Shown piece after piece: positions 42,990-51,131 of a stretch of 64,000 nucleotides of DNA. The DNA comes from Lentzea kentuckyensis (lineage in GTDB: Bacteria; Actinomycetota; Actinomycetes; Mycobacteriales; Pseudonocardiaceae): the NCBI RefSeq assembly GCF_002150765.1, contig NZ_MUYM01000022.1, positions 50,836 to 114,835 of the forward strand, read 5' to 3'. Below the pieces are notes generated by a model, which was not told where the DNA came from, made no database searches, and saw nothing but the letters and a program-made list of their open reading frames with translations. Both the position numbers and the translations under genes were made by a program. The first letter of the stretch is position 1. Every line of letters begins with the position of its first letter.

Positions 42990-45104
42990 TCACCGGCGAC
43001 GTCGCTTGACCGGTGCGAGGTCTTCCACCTCGGCGAGCAGGCGCAACGCCTCGGCTTCGTGGTGGCGGTCGCCGAGCCCGGCCCACACCGCCGCGCTCGC
43101 GCGGTAGTGCTCGGCGGCCTCGGCCGGCCGGTCGGTGTGCTGGTAGATGAAGGCGAGGTCTTCCAGCGTGGACGCCTCGGCGGCGCTCTGGTGGCGCAGA
43201 CTGCGGCACATCTCCAGCGCACGCCGGCAGAGCGGGAGCGCCTCGGCGAAGCGGCCGAGGTTCGCGGTGTGCCAGCCGACCGCGTTCAGCGCCTCGGCCT
43301 CGCGGGCGGTGAAGCCGGAGGCGCGGAAGAGTTCCAGGGCCTTGGTCGCGTGTTCGAGGGCGCGTTCGTGGTCGCCGAGTTCGGCCCACGCCACCGTGAT
43401 GGACCGATGGGTGTGCGCGCGTTCGTTCAGGTCGTCGCCCTGGTCGACGATCGCGAGCGATGCCTGGAGGTGGTCGAACGCCTCTGGCAGGCGCAGTCGC
43501 GCGCACGCGTCGCCGAGCAGGCGGTGTGCTCTGCCCAGCAGGAGCGGGTCGCCGAGGTGGTGCGCGGCGGCCAGGCCGCGTTGCCACGTCTCGCGCTGGT
43601 CGTCCATCCGGTCGGCGCGGTAGTGGTAGGTGTTCAGCACCCAGGCCAGCTGCCAGACGTGGGTGTGCCAGCCGTGTCGTTCGGCTGCCCGCTGGATGTC
43701 CAGCAGACCGGCGTGCTCCGCGTCGAACCAGGTCAGCGGGTCCGCTCCGGTCAGCGGACGGCAGCCGGACGCGGGCGGGGCCAGTTCGATCGGTGGGATG
43801 TGCGGGGCGAGTGACGTCGCCATCGGCAACGCCGTGTGCAGGTAGAAGTCGGCCAACCGGCGGAGCGCGTCGACGCGCGTCTGTTCGGGGATGAGTCCCA
43901 GCGCCTGTTCGCGCGCGTACAGGCGGACGAGGTCGTGCATCCGGTACCGGCCGTCGGCGGACCGGCTCACCAGGCTCGCGGTCTCCAGCTCGGCCAGTTG
44001 CCGCCGGGGAGGTACCGGGCTGAGCGACTTGACCGCGCTCGCGCTGAGGTCGGGTGCGAGTGCCAGCAGACCGGCCAGTTCGGCCGCCTCGGGACTCAGG
44101 GCCTGATAGGACCACGACAGCGCGGACCGCAGGCTGACCCCGGCCTCGTCGGTGTCGAGCGCGTCCAGCCGTGCGGCCTGGTCGCGCAGTTCGTCCGCGA
44201 TCCACGCCAGCGGCATGTCCGGGCGCACGCAGGCACGGGCGGCGATGATCGCGAGCGCCAGCGGCAGACCGGCGCAGTGCTCGACCACCGCGGTGACCGC
44301 GTCGGGTTCGGCGGCCACGCGGGTCTCGCCGAGGCGGGTGGCGAGCAGGGCCCTGGCTTCGGCGTCGGGCAGCACGCCGAGTGGTACCGACACCGCGCCG
44401 TGCGTCGCGACCAGGCCGGTCAGTGCCCGGCGGCTGGTCACGACGACGGCGCAGGACGAGCCGCCGGGCAGCAGCGGTACCAACTGGTCCGACTCGGCCG
44501 CGTTGTCGAGCACCAGCAGCAGCCGCCGGTCCGCGGTGACGCTGCGGTAGAGCGCGGTCCGTTCCTCGTCGCCGGAGGGGATCGAGTCGCTGTCGACGCC
44601 GAGCGCGGAGAGGAACGCGTGCTGGGCGTCCGCGGGCCGCATCGGGTTCGCGCCGGGGCCGAAGCCGCGCAGGTTCACGTGGAGCTGGCCGTCCGGAAAC
44701 CGTCCGGCCTGCTCGTGGGCCCACTGCAACACCAGCGCGGTCTTGCCGGTGCCGCCGAGCGCCCACACCACCACGGGGGCCTGGCGTGAGGCCGCGTCCA
44801 GCAGGGCCAGTTCCGGAACGCGGCCGATGAACCCGATGGGCGCGGTGGGCAGCTGGCGTGGCACCGGCCGGTCCGCCGACGGCTTGCCGCCCGCCGCCAC
44901 CAGCAGTTCCTCCTCCTCACCCGGCTGCAGGCACAGTGCCTGCGCGAGGCGTCGCACCGAGGCGAGCTGGGGGTTGGTGCGCCGGCCGGTCTCGACGCCG
45001 CGGATCGTGCTGACCGAGACCCCCGACCGGGCGGCGAGCGACTCCTGGGTCAGCCCGGCCCGCTTCCGGTGATAGCGGACCAGGGCGGCGAATTGATCTG
45101 CCAC
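42990..45104 (-). CDS. XRE-HTH / NB-ARC / TPR transcriptional regulator
   Basis: A 704-residue regulator. An XRE helix-turn-helix (about 5-60, AGLTQESLAARSGVSVSTIRGVETGRR) is followed by an NB-ARC ATPase (P-loop WALGGTGKTALVL at about 114-126; Walker B RRLLLVLDNAA; GLPLALAIIAARA) and a C-terminal TPR array (about 440-690). Similar SARP/LuxR-like NB-ARC proteins act as ligand-gated switches for metabolite clusters. It is divergent from the precursor/cyclodehydratase pair, 106 bases between start codons, and is its likely pathway regulator. GTG start. The stop at 42990 is 110 bases from the end of the convergent STAND gene. Confidence 0.88.
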   Translation of the reverse strand: MADQFAALVRYHRKRAGLTQESLAARSGVSVSTIRGVETGRRTNPQLASVRRLAQALCLQPGEEEELLVAAGGKPSADRPVPRQLPTAPIGFIGRVPELALLDAASRQAPVVVWALGGTGKTALVLQWAHEQAGRFPDGQLHVNLRGFGPGANPMRPADAQHAFLSALGVDSDSIPSGDEERTALYRSVTADRRLLLVLDNAAESDQLVPLLPGGSSCAVVVTSRRALTGLVATHGAVSVPLGVLPDAEARALLATRLGETRVAAEPDAVTAVVEHCAGLPLALAIIAARACVRPDMPLAWIADELRDQAARLDALDTDEAGVSLRSALSWSYQALSPEAAELAGLLALAPDLSASAVKSLSPVPPRRQLAELETASLVSRSADGRYRMHDLVRLYAREQALGLIPEQTRVDALRRLADFYLHTALPMATSLAPHIPPIELAPPASGCRPLTGADPLTWFDAEHAGLLDIQRAAERHGWHTHVWQLAWVLNTYHYRADRMDDQRETWQRGLAAAHHLGDPLLLGRAHRLLGDACARLRLPEAFDHLQASLAIVDQGDDLNERAHTHRSITVAWAELGDHERALEHATKALELFRASGFTAREAEALNAVGWHTANLGRFAEALPLCRRALEMCRSLRHQSAAEASTLEDLAFIYQHTDRPAEAAEHYRASAAVWAGLGDRHHEAEALRLLAEVEDLAPVKRRRR

Positions 45105-45127
45105 AGAACCAACGTAGCGGGCGGACC

Positions 45128-45156
45128 GGTCACAGATGGACGGTTCGTGACCTGTG
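45128..45156. promoter_or_regulatory. Inverted-repeat candidate operator in the RiPP divergon
   Basis: ggtcac (45128-45133) and gtgacc (45147-45152), with an overlapping cacag...ctgtg pair, lie in the middle of the 106-base region between the regulator and the precursor gene. It may be the regulator's binding site. No clear -10 or -35 boxes were found. Confidence 0.35.
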
Positions 45157-45210
45157 CAAGGTGATCACGCCGACCCCACGATGAGAGGGGGCTACTGAGG
45201 GGAGACAGCC

Positions 45211-45528
45211 ATGAAGGATTTCACCGCTGAACTCGAGCAGGTCTTCGGCGTCGCGCCGAGCCGGGAGACCGGTCTGTTGATCGACAGGTTCGACGACACC
45301 GGCATCGGCGGCGGGGTCGGCCGCCCGACCATCTGCCGCGCCGCTGGCGAGCGCTTGTGCATCGGATGCGTTACCCGCGCGTCCGTCTGCCGCGCGTCCG
45401 TCTGCATCTGCCGCGCGTCCGTTCCTGAGGCCGCATTCTCCATCTGCATCGCGCCCTTCGGCGACCCGTCCGTCAGTCCCTGCCGGGTCGGCTGGTGCGG
45501 CACCACTCGCGTCGCTGTTCCGGCGTGA
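45211..45528 (+). CDS. Cysteine-rich precursor peptide of a TOMM/azoline RiPP
   Basis: A 105-residue peptide. Residues 1-41 are acidic and free of cysteine (MKDFTAELEQVFGVAPSRET opens it), as expected of a leader; a GIGGG stretch at 31-35 may be the cleavage zone. Residues 42-105 hold nine Cys, six Ser and Thr, the residues that YcaO cyclodehydratases convert to thiazolines/oxazolines. The core contains the in-frame repeat (T/C)RASV at residues 55-71. Start ATG behind AGGGGAG; the stop TGA overlaps the GTG of the cyclodehydratase gene, so they are coupled. I recognise no named precursor family. Confidence 0.75.
   Translation: MKDFTAELEQVFGVAPSRETGLLIDRFDDTGIGGGVGRPTICRAAGERLCIGCVTRASVCRASVCICRASVPEAAFSICIAPFGDPSVSPCRVGWCGTTRVAVPA
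45373..45423 (+). repeat. In-frame repeats of the precursor core
   Basis: The codons for TRASV, CRASV and CRASV (after an inserted Cys-Ile) are built from a 15-base unit (tgccgcgcgtccgtc at 45388-45402 and 45409-45423). This suggests growth of the core by unequal copying. Confidence 0.8.
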
Positions 45529-47660
45529 CGTCGCGACACATCGGGTTCAAGCGGCACCTGCGTGCCGAGGTGGTACCGGGCGACGCGGTGTACGTGTTCT
45601 CCGAGGAGGACACCACCGCGTTGCGCGGCCCCCACGTCGAGGCGCTCGCCCCGTTGCTCGACGGCAGCCGGGATCTCGCCGCGGTGCGCCGTGACTTCGA
45701 CGCCGCACCCGAACACGCCGCCGGTCTGCTGACCCAGCTCGCGCACGTGGGGCTGATCGGTGCCCGCACCTCCGGCTCCGCCTACTGGGACGCGCTGGGC
45801 GTCGAACCCGCCGGGACGCCGGACGTCGAGGTGATCTCCCTCGGCGTCGAGGCCGATCTGCCGCCGATCGTCGAGGGTGACGGCTCGCTGACCGTCGTGC
45901 TGGTGTCGGACTACCTGGTCGACGGTCTGTCCGAAGTGGACGAGAAGCTGCGTGCCGCCGGCCGCCCGTGGTTGCTGGCGAAGCCGGTCGGGGCCACGGT
46001 GTGCGTCGGCCCGTTCTTCACGCCGGGCTCAGGTCCCTGCTATCACTGCCTTTCCCATCGGCTGTGGGCGAACCGGGCCGCCGAGGCCCACGTGTGCTCC
46101 GCTCTCGGCCTGCCGGGCGCGGTGCCGCGGTCTCCCGTCGTTTTCGAGCCACTGCAGGCGATCGCGCTCAATCTGGTGGCCCTGGAGGCGGCCAAGTGGG
46201 TCGCTGGTCACCGGTACGACGGCCAGCGGGCCCTGTGGATGTTCGACAGCCGCGACCTCACCGGCAGGCGCCATGCCGTCTCCGCCCGCCCGCAGTGCTC
46301 TTCCTGCGGCGACCCGGCCCTGCTGAGCGAGCGGGCCTGGCGTCCGCTGGAGCTGTCGTCTCGCCCGAAGGCGCACACGTCGGGCGGCGGACACCGTTCC
46401 GTCGCGCCAGAAGAGGTGCTGTCGACCTACCGGCACCTGGTGAGCCCGGTGACCGGGGTGGTGAAGGACGTCGTCCGCGACGACCGCGGCCCTGCGTTCT
46501 TCAACGTCTTCCGGTCCGGCCCGAACCTCGCCCTCGGCAACCGCGGCGCGGCCCACCTCCGCTCCGCCCTGCGCTCCCAGAACGGCGGGAAGGGCGTCAC
46601 CGCCCTGGACGCCGAGGTGGGCGCGCTGTGCGAGGCGTTGGAACGGCACAGCGGTTACGCCGACGGTGACGAGGCACGCGTGCGCGGCAGCTACCGTTCG
46701 CTTGGCGCACAAGCGATCCATCCAGGCACGGTGCAGCTGTACGACCCGCGTCAGTTCGCTGATCGCGACGCCTGGAACTCCGCGCATTCGGACTTCCAGC
46801 ACGTCTGTGCCCCGTTCGACGACGAAGCCGAGTTCGACTGGACGCCGGTGTGGTCGCTGACCCGGGGCGAACACCGGTTGCTGCCAACGGGTCTGCTCTA
46901 CTTCGACGGCGAGGCGGACGCCCGGCTGATGGCCGACTCGAACGGCAACGCGGCCGGGTCGTCGCTGGAAGACGCTGTCCTGCAAGGGATGCTGGAGCTC
47001 GTCGAACGTGATGCGGTCGCCCTGTGGTGGTACAACCGGACTTCGCAGCCACCGGTGGACCTGGGCGGGGACCCGTGGATCGACTCGCTGCGGGCCGTGC
47101 ACGCCGGACTCGGCCGTGAGGTGTGGGCGCTCGATCTGACGTCCGACATCGGCGTGCCGGTCGTGGTGGCGTTGTCCCGGAAGACTTCCGGTGAGCGCGA
47201 GGACATCATGCTGGGCTTCGGCGCTCACCTCGACCCGGCGCTGGCGTTGCGTCGTGCGCTGGCCGAGATGAACCAGATGATGCCCGCCGTGGTGGACGGC
47301 GTGCACTGGGACGACGATCCGGACCTCCAGCGCTGGCTCTCCACCGCCACCGTGGCGAACCAGTCCTACCTGCTGCCCTCGGGGGCACCGGTCCGCCACC
47401 CGTACACCGAGTCCGGCGATCTGCTGTCCGATGTGCACGATGTGCGGGCACGGCTGGAGAAGGCAGGTCTGGAGGTGTTCGTGCTCGACCAGACCCGGCC
47501 GGACATCGGGTTGCCCGTGGTGAAGGTGATCGTGCCGGGGCTGCGTGGTTTCTGGGCCCGCTTCGCGCCCGGCCGGCTGTTCGACGTGCCGGTGCGGCTC
47601 GGCAGGCTCAGCTCCCCGACGCCGTACGAGGAGCTGAACCCGATCCCGATCTTCCTGTGA
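45525..47660 (+). CDS. Fused TOMM cyclodehydratase (ThiF-like C + YcaO D)
   Basis: A 711-residue protein. The N-terminal half (about 1-290) is the ThiF/E1-like leader-binding domain, with two zinc-type pairs, Cys172/Cys175 (PCYHC) and Cys258/Cys261 (CSSC). The C-terminal half is a YcaO domain: Glu364-Glu370-Glu373-Arg374 (AEVGALCEALER) is the Mg-ATP site, NGNAAGSSLEDAVLQGML and ELVERDA (473-497) the second. It ends NPIPIFL, the proline-rich tail. YcaO enzymes use ATP to cyclise Cys/Ser/Thr side chains onto the backbone. GTG at 45525 was chosen because it overlaps the precursor stop (GTGA). Confidence 0.9.
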   Translation: MTSRHIGFKRHLRAEVVPGDAVYVFSEEDTTALRGPHVEALAPLLDGSRDLAAVRRDFDAAPEHAAGLLTQLAHVGLIGARTSGSAYWDALGVEPAGTPDVEVISLGVEADLPPIVEGDGSLTVVLVSDYLVDGLSEVDEKLRAAGRPWLLAKPVGATVCVGPFFTPGSGPCYHCLSHRLWANRAAEAHVCSALGLPGAVPRSPVVFEPLQAIALNLVALEAAKWVAGHRYDGQRALWMFDSRDLTGRRHAVSARPQCSSCGDPALLSERAWRPLELSSRPKAHTSGGGHRSVAPEEVLSTYRHLVSPVTGVVKDVVRDDRGPAFFNVFRSGPNLALGNRGAAHLRSALRSQNGGKGVTALDAEVGALCEALERHSGYADGDEARVRGSYRSLGAQAIHPGTVQLYDPRQFADRDAWNSAHSDFQHVCAPFDDEAEFDWTPVWSLTRGEHRLLPTGLLYFDGEADARLMADSNGNAAGSSLEDAVLQGMLELVERDAVALWWYNRTSQPPVDLGGDPWIDSLRAVHAGLGREVWALDLTSDIGVPVVVALSRKTSGEREDIMLGFGAHLDPALALRRALAEMNQMMPAVVDGVHWDDDPDLQRWLSTATVANQSYLLPSGAPVRHPYTESGDLLSDVHDVRARLEKAGLEVFVLDQTRPDIGLPVVKVIVPGLRGFWARFAPGRLFDVPVRLGRLSSPTPYEELNPIPIFL

Positions 47661-47711
47661 CGATCCCAGGGTGACGATCCCAGGGTGGCGATCACAGGGT
47701 GGCGATCCGCA
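47657..47711. repeat. 14-bp tandem repeat across gene ends
   Basis: Four copies with 14-base period: two exact (gtgacgatcccagg), one with two changes, one partial. They cross the cyclodehydratase stop codon (47658-47660) and the 3' end of the SGNH gene (stop at 47692). Confidence 0.85.
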
Positions 47712-48867
47712 CCGCCTTCGCCATCGCCTCGAACCCCTTGTCACCGGGGTGCAGGTGGTCGCCCTGGTCGTAGTCGGGCCTGATCCGTTGCGGGTCGGCA
47801 GGGTCGCGGATGACCTGGTCGAAGTCCACGATCGCGTCGAAGTCGGAGCTGGTGCGGATGAAGGAGTTCACGGCCTGCCGCACCGCTTCGAGCTCGTCGG
47901 TGTAGCTGCGCCAGCCCTTGAACGGCGTGATCGTCGCGCCGATCACCCGCAGGCCGCGGTCGTGCGAGCGCTGGGCGATCTGCTTCAGCGCGGCGATGAT
48001 CTTGGCAGGGTCGGTCTCGTGCGGGGTCTGCTGGATGTCGTTGATGCCCTCGAACACGATGACCGAGCGGACGGCGGACTGGGTCAGCACGTCGCGGTTC
48101 AGCCGTGCCTGCGCGTTCACGCCGGCCCCGCCGCCGTCGAGCAGAAGCCGGTTGCCGCTGATGCCCGCGTTCAGCACGCCCAGCCGGGTGTTGATCCGGT
48201 CGGCGAGCTGGTCGGGCCAGCGCAGGTTCGCGCCCCAGGTCGAGTTGGCGCCGTCGGTGATCGAGTCGCCGAGCGCGACCACGCTGCCCCGCAACGTCGC
48301 CGAGCGCACGTCGACGCCCGAGACGTAGTGCCAGTTCGTGGTGCGTTCGCGGAAGGCCGCGGCGGACTCCTCGGCCGAGTGGTCGCCGTCGCGGGTGAAG
48401 TACGAGTTCTGCATGGTCAGGCCGTGGTGGGTGACCGGACCACCGGACGACGGCGTGTACACGCTGACCAGCAGGTCGGAGTCGGCGGGGACGTTCAGCG
48501 CCACGCCGTCGCTGAAGACGTCGGTGCCGGGCGCGGCGGTGATCGACCGGGCACCGCCGAACGTCAGCGTGCGCATGGTGCCGGGTACCGCGAGCGGGGT
48601 GTCCGAGCCGGCCGCGCGGGCGACCGTCACGGCGCCGAACACGATCGGGGTGCGGCCGAAGGCGTTGGAGAGCCGGACGCGGATCTCCTTGCCGCCGGCG
48701 CTGACGTGCACGATGTTGCGGATGGTGTAGTTCGGATAGCCGTTGTCCGTGCCCGGCACGGCCGACGAGGGCGCGGCGGCCCAGGTGCCGACCCAGCGGG
48801 CCGGTGCGGCCTGGGCGGGGGAGGCCGCCGCCACGAGCAACGCCACTGCCAGCAGAAAGCGCGTCAT
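47692..48867 (-). CDS. Secreted SGNH/GDSL esterase
   Basis: A 391-residue exported hydrolase. The signal peptide (FLLAVALLVAAASPAQAA) precedes a beta-rich N-terminal domain (WVGTWAAAPSS) and an SGNH domain (about 190-391). The catalytic Ser is in VALGDSITDG, the oxyanion Gly in NAGISGNR, Asn in FEGINDI, and the Asp/His pair in DYDQGDHLHPG. Family members deacetylate sugars or cleave esters outside the cell. Convergent with the cyclodehydratase, with overlapping repeats at the ends. Confidence 0.88.
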   Translation of the reverse strand: MTRFLLAVALLVAAASPAQAAPARWVGTWAAAPSSAVPGTDNGYPNYTIRNIVHVSAGGKEIRVRLSNAFGRTPIVFGAVTVARAAGSDTPLAVPGTMRTLTFGGARSITAAPGTDVFSDGVALNVPADSDLLVSVYTPSSGGPVTHHGLTMQNSYFTRDGDHSAEESAAAFRERTTNWHYVSGVDVRSATLRGSVVALGDSITDGANSTWGANLRWPDQLADRINTRLGVLNAGISGNRLLLDGGGAGVNAQARLNRDVLTQSAVRSVIVFEGINDIQQTPHETDPAKIIAALKQIAQRSHDRGLRVIGATITPFKGWRSYTDELEAVRQAVNSFIRTSSDFDAIVDFDQVIRDPADPQRIRPDYDQGDHLHPGDKGFEAMAKAVRIATL

Positions 48868-48922
48868 GTCCTCGACCTTGGCAGCGCTCCCACTCGTCCG
48901 GTATCCGCCGATCTTCGGATCT

Positions 48923-49465
48923 ATGCTTCACCCCGTGTGGAACGGGGCTGAGTACCAGCGCAGGTTCGACTCGCTCGCCGAGTCGGGGATGGACGTGCAC
49001 GGCGAGGCGACGTTCGTGCGCGCGTACGAACCGAAGACCGTGCTGGACGCCGGTTGCGGCACCGGGCGGGTCGCGATCGAGCTGGCGCGGCACGGCATCG
49101 AGGTCGTCGGCGCGGATCGCGACGAGTCGATGCTCGCGCACGCGGCAGCACTCGCGCCCGGCATCACCTGGGTGCGCTCCGACCTGGCCGAACTCGATCT
49201 CGGGCGCACCTTCGACGTCGTGATCATGGCCGGCAACGTGCCGCTGTTCACCGAGCCCGGTACGCAGGACCAGCTCGTCGCGGGTGTCGCCAGGCACGTC
49301 GGGAAAGTCCTGATCGCCGGGTTCAGCCTGAACCGCGGGTACACCGTCGAGGAGTACGACGAACACTGCGCACGGGTCGGGCTGAAGCTGGCCGAGCGGT
49401 TCGCGACGTGGGACCGGCAGGAGTTCCTGGGCGGTGGCTACGCGGTGTCCGTGCACCTGTCCTGA
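48923..49465 (+). CDS. SAM-dependent methyltransferase
   Basis: A 180-residue class I methyltransferase. The SAM-binding motif is TVLDAGCGTGRVAIELA; motif II is VVGADRDESML, and FDVVIMAGNV follows. It is short, so a small substrate is likely. The start at MLHPVWNG was chosen because the upstream in-frame 60 residues lie within the 5' part of the divergent SGNH gene. The nearness of the RiPP cluster does not prove a link, since the SGNH gene separates them. Confidence 0.82.
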   Translation: MLHPVWNGAEYQRRFDSLAESGMDVHGEATFVRAYEPKTVLDAGCGTGRVAIELARHGIEVVGADRDESMLAHAAALAPGITWVRSDLAELDLGRTFDVVIMAGNVPLFTEPGTQDQLVAGVARHVGKVLIAGFSLNRGYTVEEYDEHCARVGLKLAERFATWDRQEFLGGGYAVSVHLS

Positions 49466-49568
49466 TCGCGGTATCGGAGTTTCTCGGCGTGGCGGCACGG
49501 CCCCGGCGCTACGGTGTGCCCAAGTCCCAGTGGGGTGGTCGCAGCGGTGTGAAGGGCAGGAGCCTGGC

Positions 49569-49961
49569 GTGACGTCGTGGACCGAAGTGATCAACTATGT
49601 TCGGGTCCGGTACGAGGTGCTGGAGGAAAGCGACGAGTGGCTGCGGTTCCGGCTCGACACCGCGGGCGACCGGACGCAGCAGGTCTCCGTGCACCACCTC
49701 CCCGACGTCGACGGCCAGGCGTGGGTGGAGATCTCCTCGCCCGTCGGCCGCGCCGACGAGGTCGACCTCCGCCGCTTCCTGGAGCTGGCCGGTGCGCCGG
49801 AACTCGGCGGAGCGGCGGTCGTGGACGGCATCGCGCTGCTCAAGCACGTGGCGCCGCTGGAGGACCTGAGCATCCGGGAGGAGTTCGAGCGCCCGCTCAC
49901 CCTTCTCGTCACGCGCGCCGACACCCTGGAGCACGAACTGACCCAGCGCGACCACTTCTAA
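49569..49961 (+). CDS. Hypothetical small acidic protein (chaperone-like fold)
   Basis: A 130-residue protein starting WTEVINYVRVRYEVLEES, with alternating strands and a long C-terminal helix (PLTLLVTRADTLEHELT). The pattern recalls the YbjN/type-III-secretion-chaperone-like fold found in actinobacteria, but the family is not certain. GTG start after a CAGGAG site. It ends just before the MITE-like element. Function unknown. Confidence 0.6.
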   Translation: MTSWTEVINYVRVRYEVLEESDEWLRFRLDTAGDRTQQVSVHHLPDVDGQAWVEISSPVGRADEVDLRRFLELAGAPELGGAAVVDGIALLKHVAPLEDLSIREEFERPLTLLVTRADTLEHELTQRDHF

Positions 49962-49969
49962 GCACCTGA

Positions 49970-50219
49970 CCAGAAGTCTTGTCCGAAACCTCACGACTCG
50001 TTGATGCCGAGCGCGTCTGCAAGTACCACCAACTCTTGATCGAATCGCCCTCAACTACACCCAACCGGTTCGTCACCCGACGAACCGGCGCCGTGTCCTC
50101 CGTCCAGAACCGCCCTGTTGGTAGTAGAAAAGTGCCTGTTGATGTTGAGTTGGCGGTACTTGCAGACGCCATCAGGCCGAACGGGCGTCCGTCAGGCGAG
50201 TAACGGACACAACTTCTGG
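49970..50219. mobile_element. MITE-like element, about 250 bp
   Basis: Terminal inverted repeats: ccagaagtcttgtccg (49970-49985) against the reverse complement of 50204-50219, 14 of 16 identical. Inside lies a longer inverted repeat of 23 bases, 50013-50035 against 50147-50169, with one mismatch, and a central hairpin (arms 50065-50074 and 50079-50088, 10 bp perfect). No transposase is present; a 74-codon frame spans it but has no recognisable protein. No clean target-site duplication was visible. It lies between a hypothetical gene and the LysR gene. Confidence 0.6.
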
Positions 50220-50227
50220 CAGCCTGC

Positions 50228-51049
50228 TTAGCGGTACGCCCTGGTCGCGGCCTCGACGAACGCCCTGGTGAGCGGGTCGTCCCTGGTCCACGCGAGGACG
50301 ACCGGACTGGGCGGCAGGTCTCGCAGCGGCACGACCTTCAGCTCCTCGCCGAGGTCGTGACCGAGCGGGGCCAGGCCGACGGTTCCGTTCCACAGCACGG
50401 ACTGCACGCACTCCTGGACCGCGCGGACGACCGGGCCGCGGCGGGGCCGGCCGCCGTTCCAGTAGTCCTGCCAGATCTCGTCGGTGCCAGCGGGGAACTG
50501 GAACCAGTCGCGATCGGCTAGATCGCCGGTGGTGAGGTGGTCGCGCTGGGCGAGCGGGTCGTCCGCCCGGAGCACCGCGCCGACCGGATCCCGGCGCAGC
50601 ACCAGGGTTTTCAGGCCCGAGTCGTCGAACGGTCCGCGGGTGAGGGCGATGTCGACCTGGTTCGTGCGCAGGCCGCAGGTGGGGTCGGTCAGGTCGGTCT
50701 CGCGGATGCGGATCTCGACGTCCGGACGCTGCAGCCGGAACGCGGCGGCGAGGCGGGCCGCACCGTGGTCGCCGAGCAGACCGACGGTGATGGTCCTGCG
50801 CGTGAGCTTGGCGCGGACGCGGTCGGCGTGGTCGAGCAGGGCCCGTGCCTCGTCGAGCAGTGTGTGGCCGGCCTCGGTGAGCGTGACGCCGGCGGGGGAG
50901 CGGTGGAACAGCGTGGTGCCGAGATCGGTTTCCAGGTGTTTGATCGCCCGGCTCAGCGGTGGCTGGCTCATGTGCAGCCGGTGCGCGGCCCGGCCGAAGT
51001 GCAGCTCCTCGGCGACCGCGACGAAGTAGCGCAGCGTCCGCAGCTCCAT
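50228..51049 (-). CDS. LysR-family transcriptional regulator
   Basis: A 273-residue regulator. The N-terminal winged helix-turn-helix reads LRTLRYFVAVAEELHFGRAAHRLHMSQPPLSRAIKHLETDLG, followed by a periplasmic-binding-like effector domain. LysR proteins usually control the divergent neighbour, here the metallo-beta-lactamase-fold gene. An inverted repeat at 51059-51077 between the two fits an operator. The start at MELRTLRYF is certain from the family. Confidence 0.9.
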   Translation of the reverse strand: MELRTLRYFVAVAEELHFGRAAHRLHMSQPPLSRAIKHLETDLGTTLFHRSPAGVTLTEAGHTLLDEARALLDHADRVRAKLTRRTITVGLLGDHGAARLAAAFRLQRPDVEIRIRETDLTDPTCGLRTNQVDIALTRGPFDDSGLKTLVLRRDPVGAVLRADDPLAQRDHLTTGDLADRDWFQFPAGTDEIWQDYWNGGRPRRGPVVRAVQECVQSVLWNGTVGLAPLGHDLGEELKVVPLRDLPPSPVVLAWTRDDPLTRAFVEAATRAYR

Positions 51050-51058
51050 GATCAGGCA

Positions 51059-51077
51059 CGATACTCGCTCGGTATCG
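51059..51077. promoter_or_regulatory. LysR-type operator candidate
   Basis: cgatac (51059-51064) and gtatcg (51072-51077) with a 7-base centre, 10 bases upstream of the LysR start codon and 55 bases upstream of the divergent hydrolase start. LysR sites commonly have interrupted dyads containing T-N11-A. Confidence 0.5.
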
Positions 51078-51131
51078 GGTGTACCCAGCCGGTCTTGGAC
51101 GGGGAGCCGGGCGCGGCGGTGGAGTGGGTGC

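Noticed and set aside
47692..49465. SGNH esterase and methyltransferase as tailoring enzymes of the RiPP locus
   Set aside because: They lie on the other strand or beyond it, with a signal peptide on the esterase; nearness alone is not evidence.
49979..50203. 74-codon frame inside the MITE-like element
   Set aside because: It has a TTG start, no ribosome binding site, and simply spans the inverted repeats; no protein pattern.
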